In this document: positions 8,698 through 18,238 of the stretch, one piece after another | How the letters are laid out: every line of letters starts with the position of its first letter | Numbering within the stretch: position 1 is the first letter of the stretch | DNA from: Lysobacter sp. Root690 | GTDB lineage: Bacteria > Pseudomonadota > Gammaproteobacteria > Xanthomonadales > Xanthomonadaceae | NCBI RefSeq assembly: GCF_001427785.1 | Contig: NZ_LMHM01000013.1 | Span: forward strand, 711,642-775,641 | Direction of reading: 5' to 3' | DNA length: 64,000 nucleotides | Made by a program: the position numbers and the translations under genes | Notes under the pieces: generated by a model | Told to the model about the DNA's origin: nothing | Databases searched by the model: none | Seen by the model: the letters and a program-made list of their open reading frames with translations, nothing else

Positions 8698-9687
8698 ATG
8701 CAACGCAGGCAGTTCATGGTCGCCGCCGCGACTTCGTTTTTGCTCGGAGGCGTGATCGGTTCGGTGAGCGGTTGCACGCCGCTGCGCGATGCGCGCCGTG
8801 GCGCCACCGCGACCGGCCCGGTCGGGCCGCTGGACGCGGCGGCGTACCGCGCCTCGCGGCGTTTCGCCGAGCTGCCGTTCGGCCGCATCGCCTATATCGA
8901 ACGCGGCGAGGGCGCGGCCGCGTTGTTCCTGCACGGCGCGCCGCTCAACGGCTACCAATGGCGCGGCGCGATCGATCGCCTGGCGCCGCATCGGCGCTGC
9001 ATCGCACCGGACTTCATGGGCCTGGGCTATTCGGAAATTCCCGCTGCGCAATCGCTGGCCGCCGACGCCCAGACCGCGATGCTCGCCGCGTTGCTGGACT
9101 CGCTGGCGATCGACGCGGTCGACCTGATCGCCAGCGACAGCGGCGGGGCGGTCGCGCAGTTGTTCGCGGTGCGTTATCCGCATCGGGTGCGCTCGATGCT
9201 GCTGAGCAACTGCGACGTCGAACCCGACAGCCCGCCGCCGAAGGTGATGCCGGCCATCGAGATGGCGCGCGCCGGCACCCTTGCCGACGCCACCGCGCAA
9301 TGGTTGACCGACAAGGCGCTGGCGCGTTCGACCTTCGGCGCGGCGGTGTTCCGCGATCCGGCCGGGTTCGCCGACGAAACCATCGAGTACTACGTCAGCC
9401 CGCTGGTGGCCTCGCCGCTGCGGCGCGCGCAATACCACGGCTTCCACATCGCGCTCTGGCCCAACCCGCTGGCCGGCATCGAAGCCTCGCTGCGGCGCTG
9501 CGCCGCGCCGGTGCGGATCGTGTGGGGCGCGAGCGACGACATCTTCGCCCAGTCCGACGCGGACTACCTAGACCGGCTGTTGCCGAATTCGCGCGGCATC
9601 CGACGCGTGGCTGGGGCGAAGCTGTTCTTCCAGGAGGAGTTTCCCGAGGTGATCGCCGAGGAAGCCTTGCGTTTGTGGAAAGGCTGA
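8698..9687 (+). CDS. Exported alpha/beta hydrolase, haloalkane dehalogenase-like, altered active site
   Basis: A 329-residue exported alpha/beta hydrolase. The N-terminus MQRRQFMVAAATSFLLGG followed by SVSGC suggests a Tat-type or lipoprotein signal. The core LFLHGAPLNGYQWR (from residue 77) and CIAPDFMGLGYSE strongly resemble haloalkane dehalogenases. Aspartate 147 in ASDSGG aligns with their nucleophile. The usual halide-binding asparagine after HG is alanine here. In the C-terminal block that normally carries the catalytic histidine, the sequence reads VAGAKLFFQEEFPE and has no histidine. The start is supported by GGAG upstream. It may therefore be inactive or do different chemistry. Confidence 0.85.
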   Translation: MQRRQFMVAAATSFLLGGVIGSVSGCTPLRDARRGATATGPVGPLDAAAYRASRRFAELPFGRIAYIERGEGAAALFLHGAPLNGYQWRGAIDRLAPHRRCIAPDFMGLGYSEIPAAQSLAADAQTAMLAALLDSLAIDAVDLIASDSGGAVAQLFAVRYPHRVRSMLLSNCDVEPDSPPPKVMPAIEMARAGTLADATAQWLTDKALARSTFGAAVFRDPAGFADETIEYYVSPLVASPLRRAQYHGFHIALWPNPLAGIEASLRRCAAPVRIVWGASDDIFAQSDADYLDRLLPNSRGIRRVAGAKLFFQEEFPEVIAEEALRLWKG

Positions 9688-9699
9688 GTTCGCCCCGCC

Positions 9700-11949
9700 T
9701 CAAATCTCGAAGCGATACGACAGTTTGACCAGCAACTGCTCGCTGTCGCGCAATTCGAACGCGTCGCGGAACTGGCGGCGCGTGTCGAAGCCGCTGCCGT
9801 CCTCCAGCAGCGAGCCGCCGCGCACGTAAGCCACGTACAGGTACGACAGCGGCGCAAGTTCGTAGCGGTAGCGGATCTGGAACCCGAGATTGCGCAAGCC
9901 GAAGTCGGCGAGCCGGGTATTCACCGCGATCGGTTCCCCGTCCGGCGCTACCCGCCAGCTCTTGCGCGCCTGCGCATCCAGGCCGATCGCTTCCAGTCGC
10001 ACCCGCAGTTCCTGCCGGTCGTTGATCAACCAGGCCGCGCCGGCATTGAGCATGAGCTGGTTGGAACGGTAAGTGCCCAGCAATCCGACTTCGCGCCGCC
10101 ACAAGGTCCAGTCCGGGTGGTGTTCCACTCGCACCCCGGTGAACAGGCTCAGCCGGTCGTTGATGTGATAACTCGGCTCGAGGTACACGCTGCGCAGCCC
10201 GCGATTCCAGCCGCTGAGGCCATCGGCGTCGTACTGCATCTCCAGGTTGAACGCCCACGGGCTGTCGCCCTGGCGCGGACGGAAACGTTCGAACACCGCG
10301 AACACGCGCCGCGGCATGTCGACTACGCCGTTGCCGCGGGTGATCAGGTCGTCGTGGCCCGGGCTCAGCGTGCCGACCTCGATGAATTGATTGCCGCCGT
10401 CGCGACGTTCGCTGCGCCGGTTGACCGCGAGCGCGTCGGCGATATGCACGCCGTTGTCGTTGACCCGGTGCGATACCGAGTAATGCCAGTCGTGCGCGGT
10501 GAACGGCGAATCCGGCGGCAGCGCGGTTACCCGCCGGCCGAGGTCGTAACGCAGATAGTTGTAGTTGTTGCGTTCCAGATAGCCGAAGTCGTTGAGCTGC
10601 AGGTCGCCGCCCAGATGCAGCGCGTACAGCTGATGGCGCCAGCCGTTGCCGCGGTCGTAATCGATCCGCACCTGCGCGCCGCTGTCGCGCAGCCGGCGTC
10701 CGCGCTCGTCGACGCTGGAACCCACCACGGTGCTGCGCACCGCCCAGCGTTCGTTCGGGGTCCAGCGGTGATCGAATTCGTACACGGTCGCTTCGCGATC
10801 GAGAAACGGCCGCGTCACCTGGGTGACCATCGCGCCGACGCCGTGACGAAGAAAGTCGCGGCTTGCGCGCACGGCGTAGAAGTCGCGCCCGACCGAGTCC
10901 GCCTCGCTCGCGGCGAACACGCCGTAGTTGATCCCGCCCGCGCTGCCGTTGAGCTTGACCGCCGCGGCGACATCGCCCGAACCGATCGCGTCGTCGCTAA
11001 GGCCGCCGACGCGGCGGGTGTAGATCAGCCGGTTGTTGGGATTGAGCGAACCGAACGGGACTTCGAAGAAGCCCTGGTTCTCGGTGAAGAACGGGCGCTT
11101 GTCGTCGAAGAAGGTTTCGACCGCGCCGAAGTTGACCACCAGCCGGTCGCTTTCGACCTGACCGAAGTCGGGATTGAGCGTGGCGCTGAGCTGGAAACGG
11201 CCGTTGGGCTTCCAGAACAGGTCGGCGCCCGCGTCGAAATCCGAATCGCGCCCGACGAAATCGCGCACGCCGTTGACGTAGGGCGTGATGGACAGCAGCG
11301 ATTGCCCGTATTCGGGCACTTCGATCTTGTTCAACACCGACAAAAACCGGGTTTCGGTCAGGCTCACCGCCGGCCACGAGGCGCGTTCGCCGGTGGCGCC
11401 GATCACCCGGTCCAGGGCGATGCCGAGCAGGCGCTTGCCGTCGCGCCCGTCGCGCATCGGCGCGATATGCCAGGGGATCAGCATTTCCGCCGACCAGCCG
11501 GAGTCGTCCTCGCTGACCGCGTGTTGCCAGTCGCCGTCCCAGTCGTCGTTGAACTGGTTCTCGTTGCTGACCGTGGTGTCGACGATGCCGTCGGCGAGGG
11601 TCAGGGTGAAGTTGTAGCCGCCGCGGCCGTCGCCGTCGAAATCGACGTACAGATTGACCCGGTCGACCGCGGCCTCGCTGTTGTCGCGCTGGGTGCGCTG
11701 GCGCGTGCGCGGCACCGAGGCGTCCTGCAGATTGCGGAAACTCACCGCCAGGCCCTGCGGCGTCGCCAGCACCCAGGCCTGGGTCGGTTGCGGCGCGGGC
11801 AGGCGGGACAGCGGCTGGGTCAGGCGGAAATCGGTGATGCTGCGCGCGTCCTGCCATTCCTCCGGATCGAGCCGGCCGTCGACGACGATGGCGCAGCAGG
11901 CGGGTATCGGTGCAGCCATCAAGGTGGCGAAGATCAGCAAGGTGCGCAT
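9700..11949 (-). CDS. DUF5916 outer-membrane beta-barrel protein with CBM9-like domain
   Basis: A 749-residue exported protein with a signal peptide of about 20 residues. A carbohydrate-binding family 9-like domain opens with VDGRLDPEEWQDA (residues 22-200), and a long beta-rich region ends in LVKLSYRFEI, as expected for an outer-membrane barrel. This is the layout of DUF5916 proteins, whose role is not established. It is the last gene of the minus-strand run starting at 22495, 115 bases after the S15-like gene, so membership in that operon is uncertain. It converges with the hydrolase gene only 12 bases away. Confidence 0.82.
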   Translation of the reverse strand: MRTLLIFATLMAAPIPACCAIVVDGRLDPEEWQDARSITDFRLTQPLSRLPAPQPTQAWVLATPQGLAVSFRNLQDASVPRTRQRTQRDNSEAAVDRVNLYVDFDGDGRGGYNFTLTLADGIVDTTVSNENQFNDDWDGDWQHAVSEDDSGWSAEMLIPWHIAPMRDGRDGKRLLGIALDRVIGATGERASWPAVSLTETRFLSVLNKIEVPEYGQSLLSITPYVNGVRDFVGRDSDFDAGADLFWKPNGRFQLSATLNPDFGQVESDRLVVNFGAVETFFDDKRPFFTENQGFFEVPFGSLNPNNRLIYTRRVGGLSDDAIGSGDVAAAVKLNGSAGGINYGVFAASEADSVGRDFYAVRASRDFLRHGVGAMVTQVTRPFLDREATVYEFDHRWTPNERWAVRSTVVGSSVDERGRRLRDSGAQVRIDYDRGNGWRHQLYALHLGGDLQLNDFGYLERNNYNYLRYDLGRRVTALPPDSPFTAHDWHYSVSHRVNDNGVHIADALAVNRRSERRDGGNQFIEVGTLSPGHDDLITRGNGVVDMPRRVFAVFERFRPRQGDSPWAFNLEMQYDADGLSGWNRGLRSVYLEPSYHINDRLSLFTGVRVEHHPDWTLWRREVGLLGTYRSNQLMLNAGAAWLINDRQELRVRLEAIGLDAQARKSWRVAPDGEPIAVNTRLADFGLRNLGFQIRYRYELAPLSYLYVAYVRGGSLLEDGSGFDTRRQFRDAFELRDSEQLLVKLSYRFEI

Positions 11950-12064
11950 AGGAATCGGAATCGAGGGCAGAGGGGTAGCGCGCGCGGTCGCGGGGACGCG
12001 TGCGGCGGGCGAATGTGGAGCGGGGCGCGCGCGAACGAAGCGTGCGATCGCGTAACAGCGAAGA

Positions 12065-13984
12065 TCAGCGCGCGGCGGTCGGCGTCGACCGCGACGGCAC
12101 CTCCGGTTCGACCAGCGGCAAGCTCAGCGACGATGCATCCAGCCGCACCGACACCCGCGTGCCCGGCCGATAGCGCAAGGTGTAGCCGGGGTCGCTGGAC
12201 AGCAGCACCAGGCCGATGCGATGGCCGGCCTTGAAGCGGTAGTCGTTCGGCTGCAGGGTCCAGCGCAAGCGATAAGGTTCGCCGGCGCGAATCGCCTCGC
12301 TGCGTTCGCGGCCATGGCGATTGCGCACATCGATCCAGCCACGCGTCACCACCTGATACGGCGTCGATGCGCTGGTGTAGGCGTAGATCGGCCGACAGCC
12401 CGAGTTGTTCGGCAGACTGTCGCCGAAGCACCAGGTCTGCGCGGTCGCGGCGAAACCGGTGATGCGCGTGTCTTCGCCGTAATCCACCAGCAATGCGGTG
12501 AGATAGGGCGAGGGACCGTCGAGCGTGGCCTGCAGGTCGATCTGCGCTGTGCCGGACAACTGGGCGTCGCGCGTGAGCGGTTCGCTCAGGAACAGCAGTC
12601 GATTGGGATCGTCGCGATCGGGCTGGGCGATCAGTTCGGTGGCGCTGCGCGAGGGTGCGTCGACGAATGCGGCTTCTTCGGCGTGGGCGCCGTTGCGATG
12701 CTCGGGCGCGCGCCGCAGCGTAAGCGCCGAACCCGCATCCGCCTGCGCCTGCAATTGCCAAGTGATCGCACGCGCGCCCGGACGCGGCCACTGCGGATAC
12801 GGCTGCCACTGGCCCGGAGCGGTTTCGAGCTGGACCTGCGGCCATGCATCGGTGCCGCTGGCGACGCCGTACAGCGCATGATCCAGCCACGCCTGCACCG
12901 CATCCAGCCACGCCTGTCGGCGCACGTTGAGGATGTCGGCGTGACCGGCCTGGTACAGCCACAGCCGGCGTTCGACCCGATGCCGCCCCAATGCGTCCCA
13001 CAACTGCGCGAACTGGCTCGTGCGCGCGTTCCAGTCGGACAGACCGGCGATCTGGAACACGCTGATGTCGTGGCGTCTGAGCCGGTCGATATGTCGGGTG
13101 AAATCGCGCTGCGCCCAGAACCCGTTGTAGTCGCCACTGATGCGATCCATGCGCTGCTCGATCGACGCGATCGCGGCCGCGCACTGCGCCGGCCGCGCGC
13201 GGGTCAGCACCACCTTCGCGTGCAGGTCGGCGTCCTCGCCGGGAAAACCATCGGGTTCGACCACGCCGCCGTTGGCGCGGTAATAGTCGTACCAGTTGGA
13301 GGTCACCACGTTGGCGACGATGGTCTTGAGCCCGTCGACCCCGGTCTGCGCCACGCCCAGCGCGAGCGTGGCGTTGTAGGCGTTGCCGACCATCGCCACC
13401 GCACCGGTCGACCATTCCGCCCGCGCTACGCGGCCATCGCCGTAGGTGGCGCGGGCGCGGCCGGTCAGCCAGTCGACCACCGCCTTCATCGCCTCGATCT
13501 CGTCGGGCCCGGTCAGCGAAGGGCAACCTTCGGAATCGCCGGTGCCGAGGCTGCTCGCGGCGACCACGGCATAGCCGCGGGCGACGAAATAATTGTCGTA
13601 GTTGGAACGCGCGTAATCGACCGCGGGCTTGGCGTGGGTGGGCGGCGTCCACGGCGACAGCCGCGGTTGGTCGGCGATGTCGACCGGGTGATGCGGCGCT
13701 TCGATCAGGCCGCCGAAATACGGGCTGGCTTCGAAGATCACCGCCACCTTATGAGCGCCACCGGACTGGCGCGGCCGGGTCACGAACACCGCGACCCGAT
13801 CGCGACGGCCGTCGCCGTCGCTGTCCACCGAGGTTTCCACATGCACCACTTCGCGGATCGCGTCGGCATAGGAATACCGCGGCTGGGTGCGGCCGTCGCG
13901 GACCACCGCCAGGGTGTCGGCGTAGGCCGGCATGACCGCGGCGGTGAGCACGATGAGCAAGGCGAGCGACGACGGCAACCGCAT
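12065..13984 (-). CDS. S15/CocE-family Xaa-Pro dipeptidyl-peptidase-like protein lacking the catalytic Ser
   Basis: A 639-residue secreted protein with a signal peptide ending near AYA-D. It has the peptidase S15 alpha/beta-hydrolase domain (about residues 40-380) and the C-terminal jelly-roll domain of X-Pro dipeptidyl-peptidases and cocaine esterases. At the nucleophile elbow, where the family has GxSYxG, this protein reads GNAYNA: residue 202 is alanine (GCC at 13379-13381). The aspartate of SDWNA and a histidine in AGHAD are kept. The start MRLPSS is preceded by AAGGA. It follows the MDR reductase gene by 36 bases. It could be a binding pseudo-peptidase or use another nucleophile. Confidence 0.87.
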   Translation of the reverse strand: MRLPSSLALLIVLTAAVMPAYADTLAVVRDGRTQPRYSYADAIREVVHVETSVDSDGDGRRDRVAVFVTRPRQSGGAHKVAVIFEASPYFGGLIEAPHHPVDIADQPRLSPWTPPTHAKPAVDYARSNYDNYFVARGYAVVAASSLGTGDSEGCPSLTGPDEIEAMKAVVDWLTGRARATYGDGRVARAEWSTGAVAMVGNAYNATLALGVAQTGVDGLKTIVANVVTSNWYDYYRANGGVVEPDGFPGEDADLHAKVVLTRARPAQCAAAIASIEQRMDRISGDYNGFWAQRDFTRHIDRLRRHDISVFQIAGLSDWNARTSQFAQLWDALGRHRVERRLWLYQAGHADILNVRRQAWLDAVQAWLDHALYGVASGTDAWPQVQLETAPGQWQPYPQWPRPGARAITWQLQAQADAGSALTLRRAPEHRNGAHAEEAAFVDAPSRSATELIAQPDRDDPNRLLFLSEPLTRDAQLSGTAQIDLQATLDGPSPYLTALLVDYGEDTRITGFAATAQTWCFGDSLPNNSGCRPIYAYTSASTPYQVVTRGWIDVRNRHGRERSEAIRAGEPYRLRWTLQPNDYRFKAGHRIGLVLLSSDPGYTLRYRPGTRVSVRLDASSLSLPLVEPEVPSRSTPTAAR

Positions 13985-14020
13985 GGTCAAGTCCTTTTGA
14001 TGAAGAAGCACGGCGACGGT

Positions 14021-15028
14021 CTAGGCGACCTTGACCAGCATCTTTCCGAGATTGCGGCCGCTCAACACACCGAGGAACGCATCGACGATGCCGTCGAAAC
14101 CTTCGACCACGGTTTCCACCGGCAGCAGCCGGCCCGAGCGCAGATGCGGGACCACGAAGTCCTGCAGCTCGCCTTGCAGATGGCCGTAGTTGCGCACCAG
14201 AAACCCCTGCAGGCGCAGGCTGCGCTCCACCACTTCGAACAGATTGCGCGGCGCGGGCGGCGGCTGCGTGCTGTATTGCGCGATCGCGCCCGACCAGGCG
14301 ATGCGGCCGTGCGGGCGCATCTGGCCGATCGCCGCTTCCAGATGATCGCCGCCGACGTTGTCCAGATACACGTCGATGCCGTCGGGCGCGGCCTGCGCCA
14401 GTTGCTCGGCGATCGGCGCGTCGCGGTAGTTGAAGGCCGCATCGAAGCCGAGCACCTCGCGCAACTGCGCGACCTTCGCCGCCGAGCCCGCGCTGCCGAT
14501 CACCCGGCCGGCGCCGAGCAGATGCGCCAACTGGCCGGCCATGCTGCCCACGCCGCCGGCCGCCGCCGAGATGTAGAGCGTTTCGCCCGCGCGCAACTCG
14601 GCGATGCGGGTCAGGCCGACATACGCGGTCAGGCCGGTGCCGCCGAGCACGCTCAGCCAATGGCTCAGCGGCACGCCGTCGAGCGCCGGCAGAATCCGCG
14701 CCTCGTCGTAGCCGACCAGCGCATGCGTGCGCCAGCCCTGGCGATGGAACACCAGATCGCCGACCGCCAATCGCGGTTCGCGCGAGGCGATCACCCGGCC
14801 GACCGAGCGGCCTTCCAGCGGCGCGTGCAGCGGCCACACCGCATCCATGCACTCGCGCATGTACGGATCGACCGAGAGATACAGGTTCTCGACCAGCGCG
14901 GTGCCCGCGCCGGGTTCGGGCAAGGGTTGCTCGACCCAGGCGAAGTCGTCCGCGACCGGTTCGCCTTGCGGCCGGCGAACCTGATGCACCGCGCGCGATC
15001 CGGACGGACTGACTTGGGAAGAACTCAT
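14021..15028 (-). CDS. NADP-dependent MDR oxidoreductase (alkenal/prostaglandin reductase-like)
   Basis: A 335-residue zinc-free medium-chain reductase. It shows the LSVDPYMR segment typical of leukotriene B4 dehydrogenase/CurA-type double-bond reductases and the nucleotide-binding AAAGGVGSMAGQLAHLLGA. A NYRD loop and the YLDNVGG motif follow. Such enzymes reduce alpha,beta-unsaturated ketones or aldehydes with NADPH. The start MSSSQVS is preceded by GGAG. It lies 22 bases after the MFS exporter gene, which fits a tailoring step in the upstream pathway, but that is inference. Confidence 0.88.
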   Translation of the reverse strand: MSSSQVSPSGSRAVHQVRRPQGEPVADDFAWVEQPLPEPGAGTALVENLYLSVDPYMRECMDAVWPLHAPLEGRSVGRVIASREPRLAVGDLVFHRQGWRTHALVGYDEARILPALDGVPLSHWLSVLGGTGLTAYVGLTRIAELRAGETLYISAAAGGVGSMAGQLAHLLGAGRVIGSAGSAAKVAQLREVLGFDAAFNYRDAPIAEQLAQAAPDGIDVYLDNVGGDHLEAAIGQMRPHGRIAWSGAIAQYSTQPPPAPRNLFEVVERSLRLQGFLVRNYGHLQGELQDFVVPHLRSGRLLPVETVVEGFDGIVDAFLGVLSGRNLGKMLVKVA

Positions 15029-15050
15029 GCAAAGGCTCCAGGCGAAAAGG

Positions 15051-16289
15051 TCATGACTGGCTCGCGGCCAGGATCGTGCGCTGACGGGGGCGAAATCCGA
15101 TCGCGATCCACACGCTGGCCAGCGCGAACGCCGCCATGGTCGCGCCGACACACAAGAACGCACTATCGAGCGACACCCGCGCGGCGTGGCCCAGCCACGG
15201 CATCAGCGCGATGGTGCCGATACCGATCGCCAGCAACCGCAGCGAGGCCATCTTCGCCTTGTCGCCGGCATTCGCGTGTTGCTGCAGCGTGGTCAGCAGC
15301 CAGGTCAGGCTGTTGAGATTGGCGAAGCCGCCGACGAAGAACGCGAGAAAGTGCGTGGCCGGATCGCGGCTGAGCGCCAGCAGCAGCGCCGTGCCGGCCT
15401 GGACCAGCAGCCACAGCGGCAGCAGCGATTGCCGCACGGTGTGGCGGGTCAGGGTGGAGGCCACCAGCATGCCGATGCCGAAGGTCGCTTCCAGCGCGGC
15501 GATGTACCAGCTTTGTCCGCCGTAGGAGCGATGCACCAGCGGTACCACCAGGGTGCTCAGGCCATTGGCGAAGAAGAAATCCGCCGCGCACAGCGCGACC
15601 ATGCCCAGCACCACGGTTTCGTTGCGGTACTGGGCGAGCATCTGCCGCCAGTCGCGCAATGCGTTGGGCAGCAGCGAACGCAACCGGCTGCCGGCCAATA
15701 GCGCGCGGTTGGCGTCGGATGCGTCCAGGCGGATCGACGCCATCACCGCCGCCGCCACGCAGGCCATCGCCACGTCGACCAGCAGCGCCCGCGCTGGCGG
15801 CGCCACGCTCAGGATCGCTCCGAGCAAGGCCATGCCGGTCAATGCGCCGCCCTGGATGGCCGCGCCGAGCAAGCCGTTGACCCGCACCCGCAACGCATCG
15901 TCGATATGCCGCGCGGAAAACTTGAACAAGGCCGCGCGCTGCATGTTGTCGAACACCGCCAGGGCCAGCGCCGCCGCGCCGATCGTCGGCACCGAGGCCG
16001 GCGTGCCGGCGATGTCGGCCAGCACGATCGCCAGCACCGTCGCGGCGCGGGCCAGGCCGCAACCCACATAGACCCGCCGGGAATCGAGCGCGTCGACCAG
16101 CGGCCCGCAGAACGGCAGCACGCAGACCGCGCCGATGCCCTGCAAGGTCAGCACGATCGCGAACGCCTGCGCGCTGCCGGTCAGCGCGAACAGCATCTGC
16201 CCCAGCGCGAGCACGTACACGCCCATGCCGATGCTCGATAGCAGGATCGAGAGAAGCAGCGCGCGGGCCGGGCGGTTGCGCCAGAGCAT
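15051..16289 (-). CDS. MFS efflux transporter
   Basis: A 412-residue major facilitator with about twelve hydrophobic segments and no long loops. It resembles the EntS-like exporter branch more than nutrient importers, and is the likely exporter of the product made by the adjoining biosynthetic genes. Its ATG shares the final base of the upstream stop (TGATG), which indicates tight coupling to the LuxC/PaaK-like fusion gene. Substrate is inferred only from position. Confidence 0.85.
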   Translation of the reverse strand: MLWRNRPARALLLSILLSSIGMGVYVLALGQMLFALTGSAQAFAIVLTLQGIGAVCVLPFCGPLVDALDSRRVYVGCGLARAATVLAIVLADIAGTPASVPTIGAAALALAVFDNMQRAALFKFSARHIDDALRVRVNGLLGAAIQGGALTGMALLGAILSVAPPARALLVDVAMACVAAAVMASIRLDASDANRALLAGSRLRSLLPNALRDWRQMLAQYRNETVVLGMVALCAADFFFANGLSTLVVPLVHRSYGGQSWYIAALEATFGIGMLVASTLTRHTVRQSLLPLWLLVQAGTALLLALSRDPATHFLAFFVGGFANLNSLTWLLTTLQQHANAGDKAKMASLRLLAIGIGTIALMPWLGHAARVSLDSAFLCVGATMAAFALASVWIAIGFRPRQRTILAASQS

Positions 16290-18238
16290 CAGCCCAGCCT
16301 GCGGTCGATGACGGTCTTGACCTTGCCGCTGACCGCGTCGCGGCGCAGCGCGCCTTCGGGGTGGCATTCGACCACCAGCCCGAACACGCTGTCGCCGAAA
16401 CCGAGCAGGGTGCGCAGCTGATGGAACTGCGCGATCAGATGCGCGCGGACCTGATCGGGGTCGAGCGTGCGCGCCGATTCGATCCGCGCGATCAAGGCCT
16501 CGCGGCCGTCGCGCTGGTCGATCTCGACCTGCAGTTGCGACACCTCGAAGGTCTCCAGCGCGTCGTGCAGTTCGCGGTGGCGCACGGTCGAGCCGAGGAA
16601 CTTGATGATGCCGTCGGATCGCCCGAGGTATTCCATGACCCGGCCCGACAACCCGCAGGCGCAGTCGCGATGGAACAGCCGGCCGATGTCGCCGATGCGG
16701 TAACGCACCAGCGGCGCTTCGAACTTCTGCAGGCTGGTGATCAGCAAGTGGCCGACTTCGCCGTCGGGCAGGGCGTTGCCGTCGTCGTCGACCACTTCGA
16801 GCAGGTTGTAGTCGTCGCAGATGTGATGCAGCGTGCCGCCCATGTGCGGGCACTGGAAGCCGAGCTGGGCGCCGTCGTTGGCGGCGAGCACGCTCGCCAC
16901 CACGCTCGTGTCCAGATGCTCGCGCAGCCAAGCCTTGTCGGACTCGGCCATCGGCGTGCCGCCGTACAGCACCTTCTCGATGCGCAGCTCCGGGTCCTGC
17001 GCCTTGGCCTTGCGCAGCAGCGGCATCAGCAGGGTCGGCAGGCCGATCACGATGTTGGCGCGGAACCGGTGATGCAGCATCAACAGGTCGTCGACGGTGC
17101 AGGCCTGGGTGGTGGTGTAGCACTCCACCGCCATCTGCGAGAACTCGCAACTGCTGGTGATCGAACCGCCGTACAGACTGCCGGCGAACAAAGTGTTGAT
17201 CACCCGGTCGCCCTTGCGCAGGCCCAGCACGGACCACAGCGGAATCGCCTCGCGCACCATGTTCGCCCAGTCGCTGCGCGAGTACACGATGTAGCGCGGA
17301 TCGCCCGAAGTGGCGCCGCTGCGCAACACCTCGCCGCTCGGCGGCGCGTCGCTGTACAGGTTGCGGTTGAGCGGCAGCGTATTGGCGTCGAGTTGTCGCT
17401 TTTCCAGGATCGGCAGTTGCGCCAGTTCGGCCACGCCATGGATCTGCGGCAGATCGCGGTAGTACGGCGTGCGCCGGGCCTGGCCGATCAGATAGCGCAG
17501 CTTGGCGTCGAGGCGCCCGCTGCCGTGCGCGTCGTCGGCTTCGCGCGCATCGGCCAGGCGGGTGCCGGCGAGGTACTCGCGACGGATCAGCGCCCGCGTC
17601 CACGACGCGCGTGCATCCAGCGCCGCGACCGAGCGCAGGAAACCGGCGGCGTCCTCGCGCACCGGCACGCCCAGCCGGATCGGCAGATTGCCGGCGTCGT
17701 CGAGGTTGTCGCCGTAGAGATCGGGTTCGTTCCAGATCGCCGCGCCCGACGCCGAGACCGGCACGAGGTCGGGCACGTGGATCGCCGGATGTTCGGTCTG
17801 CGCGCGCTCGTCGAGCACCGACGCATCCGGCAACGGAAAGCCGTAGTCGCGCAGGATCGTGGTCAGGCCCTGCCAGAACGTATCGCGGCGCGAGCGGATC
17901 AGCACGTGGTTGCCCGCGGCCCAGGCGAACAGCAGCCCGCGCAAGGTGTTGGCGACGCGATGATCGTCGATCACGACCGTGCCCACCGGCGACAACAGAT
18001 CGACGTCGTTGCTGTCGATCAACGGCTGCCACGGGTATTGGCTCAGCCCGCCGAACCACAGGTCGAGCGCCTCGGTCAGTTCGGCGCTGGCGAACAGACC
18101 GCCGATCGAACTGAGGTCATGCACGCGCAGCAAGCGCGCGAGTGGCGAGTCCGGGTCGGCGAGCGCGCGTTCGGCGCGCTGGACCGCGAGCAGCAAATCG
18201 GTGGGGTAATGGCGTGGCGAGGGGAAAGGGCGGTTCAC
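16289..18238 (-). CDS. LuxC-like reductase fragment fused to a PaaK/LuxE-like adenylating ligase
   Basis: A 649-residue fusion. Residues 1 to about 230 resemble the nucleotide-binding half of the acyl-CoA reductase/aldehyde dehydrogenase LuxC (SPVGTVVIDDHRVANTLRG, AAGNHVLIRS). This part has no cysteine, so the usual catalytic half is missing. From about residue 240 it is a phenylacetate-CoA ligase/LuxE-like adenylate-forming domain with the phosphate loop SGATSGDPR, the YGGTPMAES block and LVRYRIGDIGR. The start is GTG in a 4-base GTGA overlap with the ATP-grasp gene. It probably activates a carboxylic acid for the pathway; the N-terminal half may bind the acyl partner. Confidence 0.82.
   Translation of the reverse strand: MNRPFPSPRHYPTDLLLAVQRAERALADPDSPLARLLRVHDLSSIGGLFASAELTEALDLWFGGLSQYPWQPLIDSNDVDLLSPVGTVVIDDHRVANTLRGLLFAWAAGNHVLIRSRRDTFWQGLTTILRDYGFPLPDASVLDERAQTEHPAIHVPDLVPVSASGAAIWNEPDLYGDNLDDAGNLPIRLGVPVREDAAGFLRSVAALDARASWTRALIRREYLAGTRLADAREADDAHGSGRLDAKLRYLIGQARRTPYYRDLPQIHGVAELAQLPILEKRQLDANTLPLNRNLYSDAPPSGEVLRSGATSGDPRYIVYSRSDWANMVREAIPLWSVLGLRKGDRVINTLFAGSLYGGSITSSCEFSQMAVECYTTTQACTVDDLLMLHHRFRANIVIGLPTLLMPLLRKAKAQDPELRIEKVLYGGTPMAESDKAWLREHLDTSVVASVLAANDGAQLGFQCPHMGGTLHHICDDYNLLEVVDDDGNALPDGEVGHLLITSLQKFEAPLVRYRIGDIGRLFHRDCACGLSGRVMEYLGRSDGIIKFLGSTVRHRELHDALETFEVSQLQVEIDQRDGREALIARIESARTLDPDQVRAHLIAQFHQLRTLLGFGDSVFGLVVECHPEGALRRDAVSGKVKTVIDRRLG

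Noticed and set aside
12221-15316. Plus-strand open frame of over 1000 residues across the S15-like and MDR genes
   Set aside because: It spans two well-supported minus-strand genes and their junction and has low-complexity composition, as expected from the high GC.
15051-18059. One 1002-residue protein joining the MFS exporter to an upstream frame
   Set aside because: The part before 16289 is the shadow of the LuxC/PaaK-like fusion; the exporter starts at the ATG that shares a base with the upstream stop.
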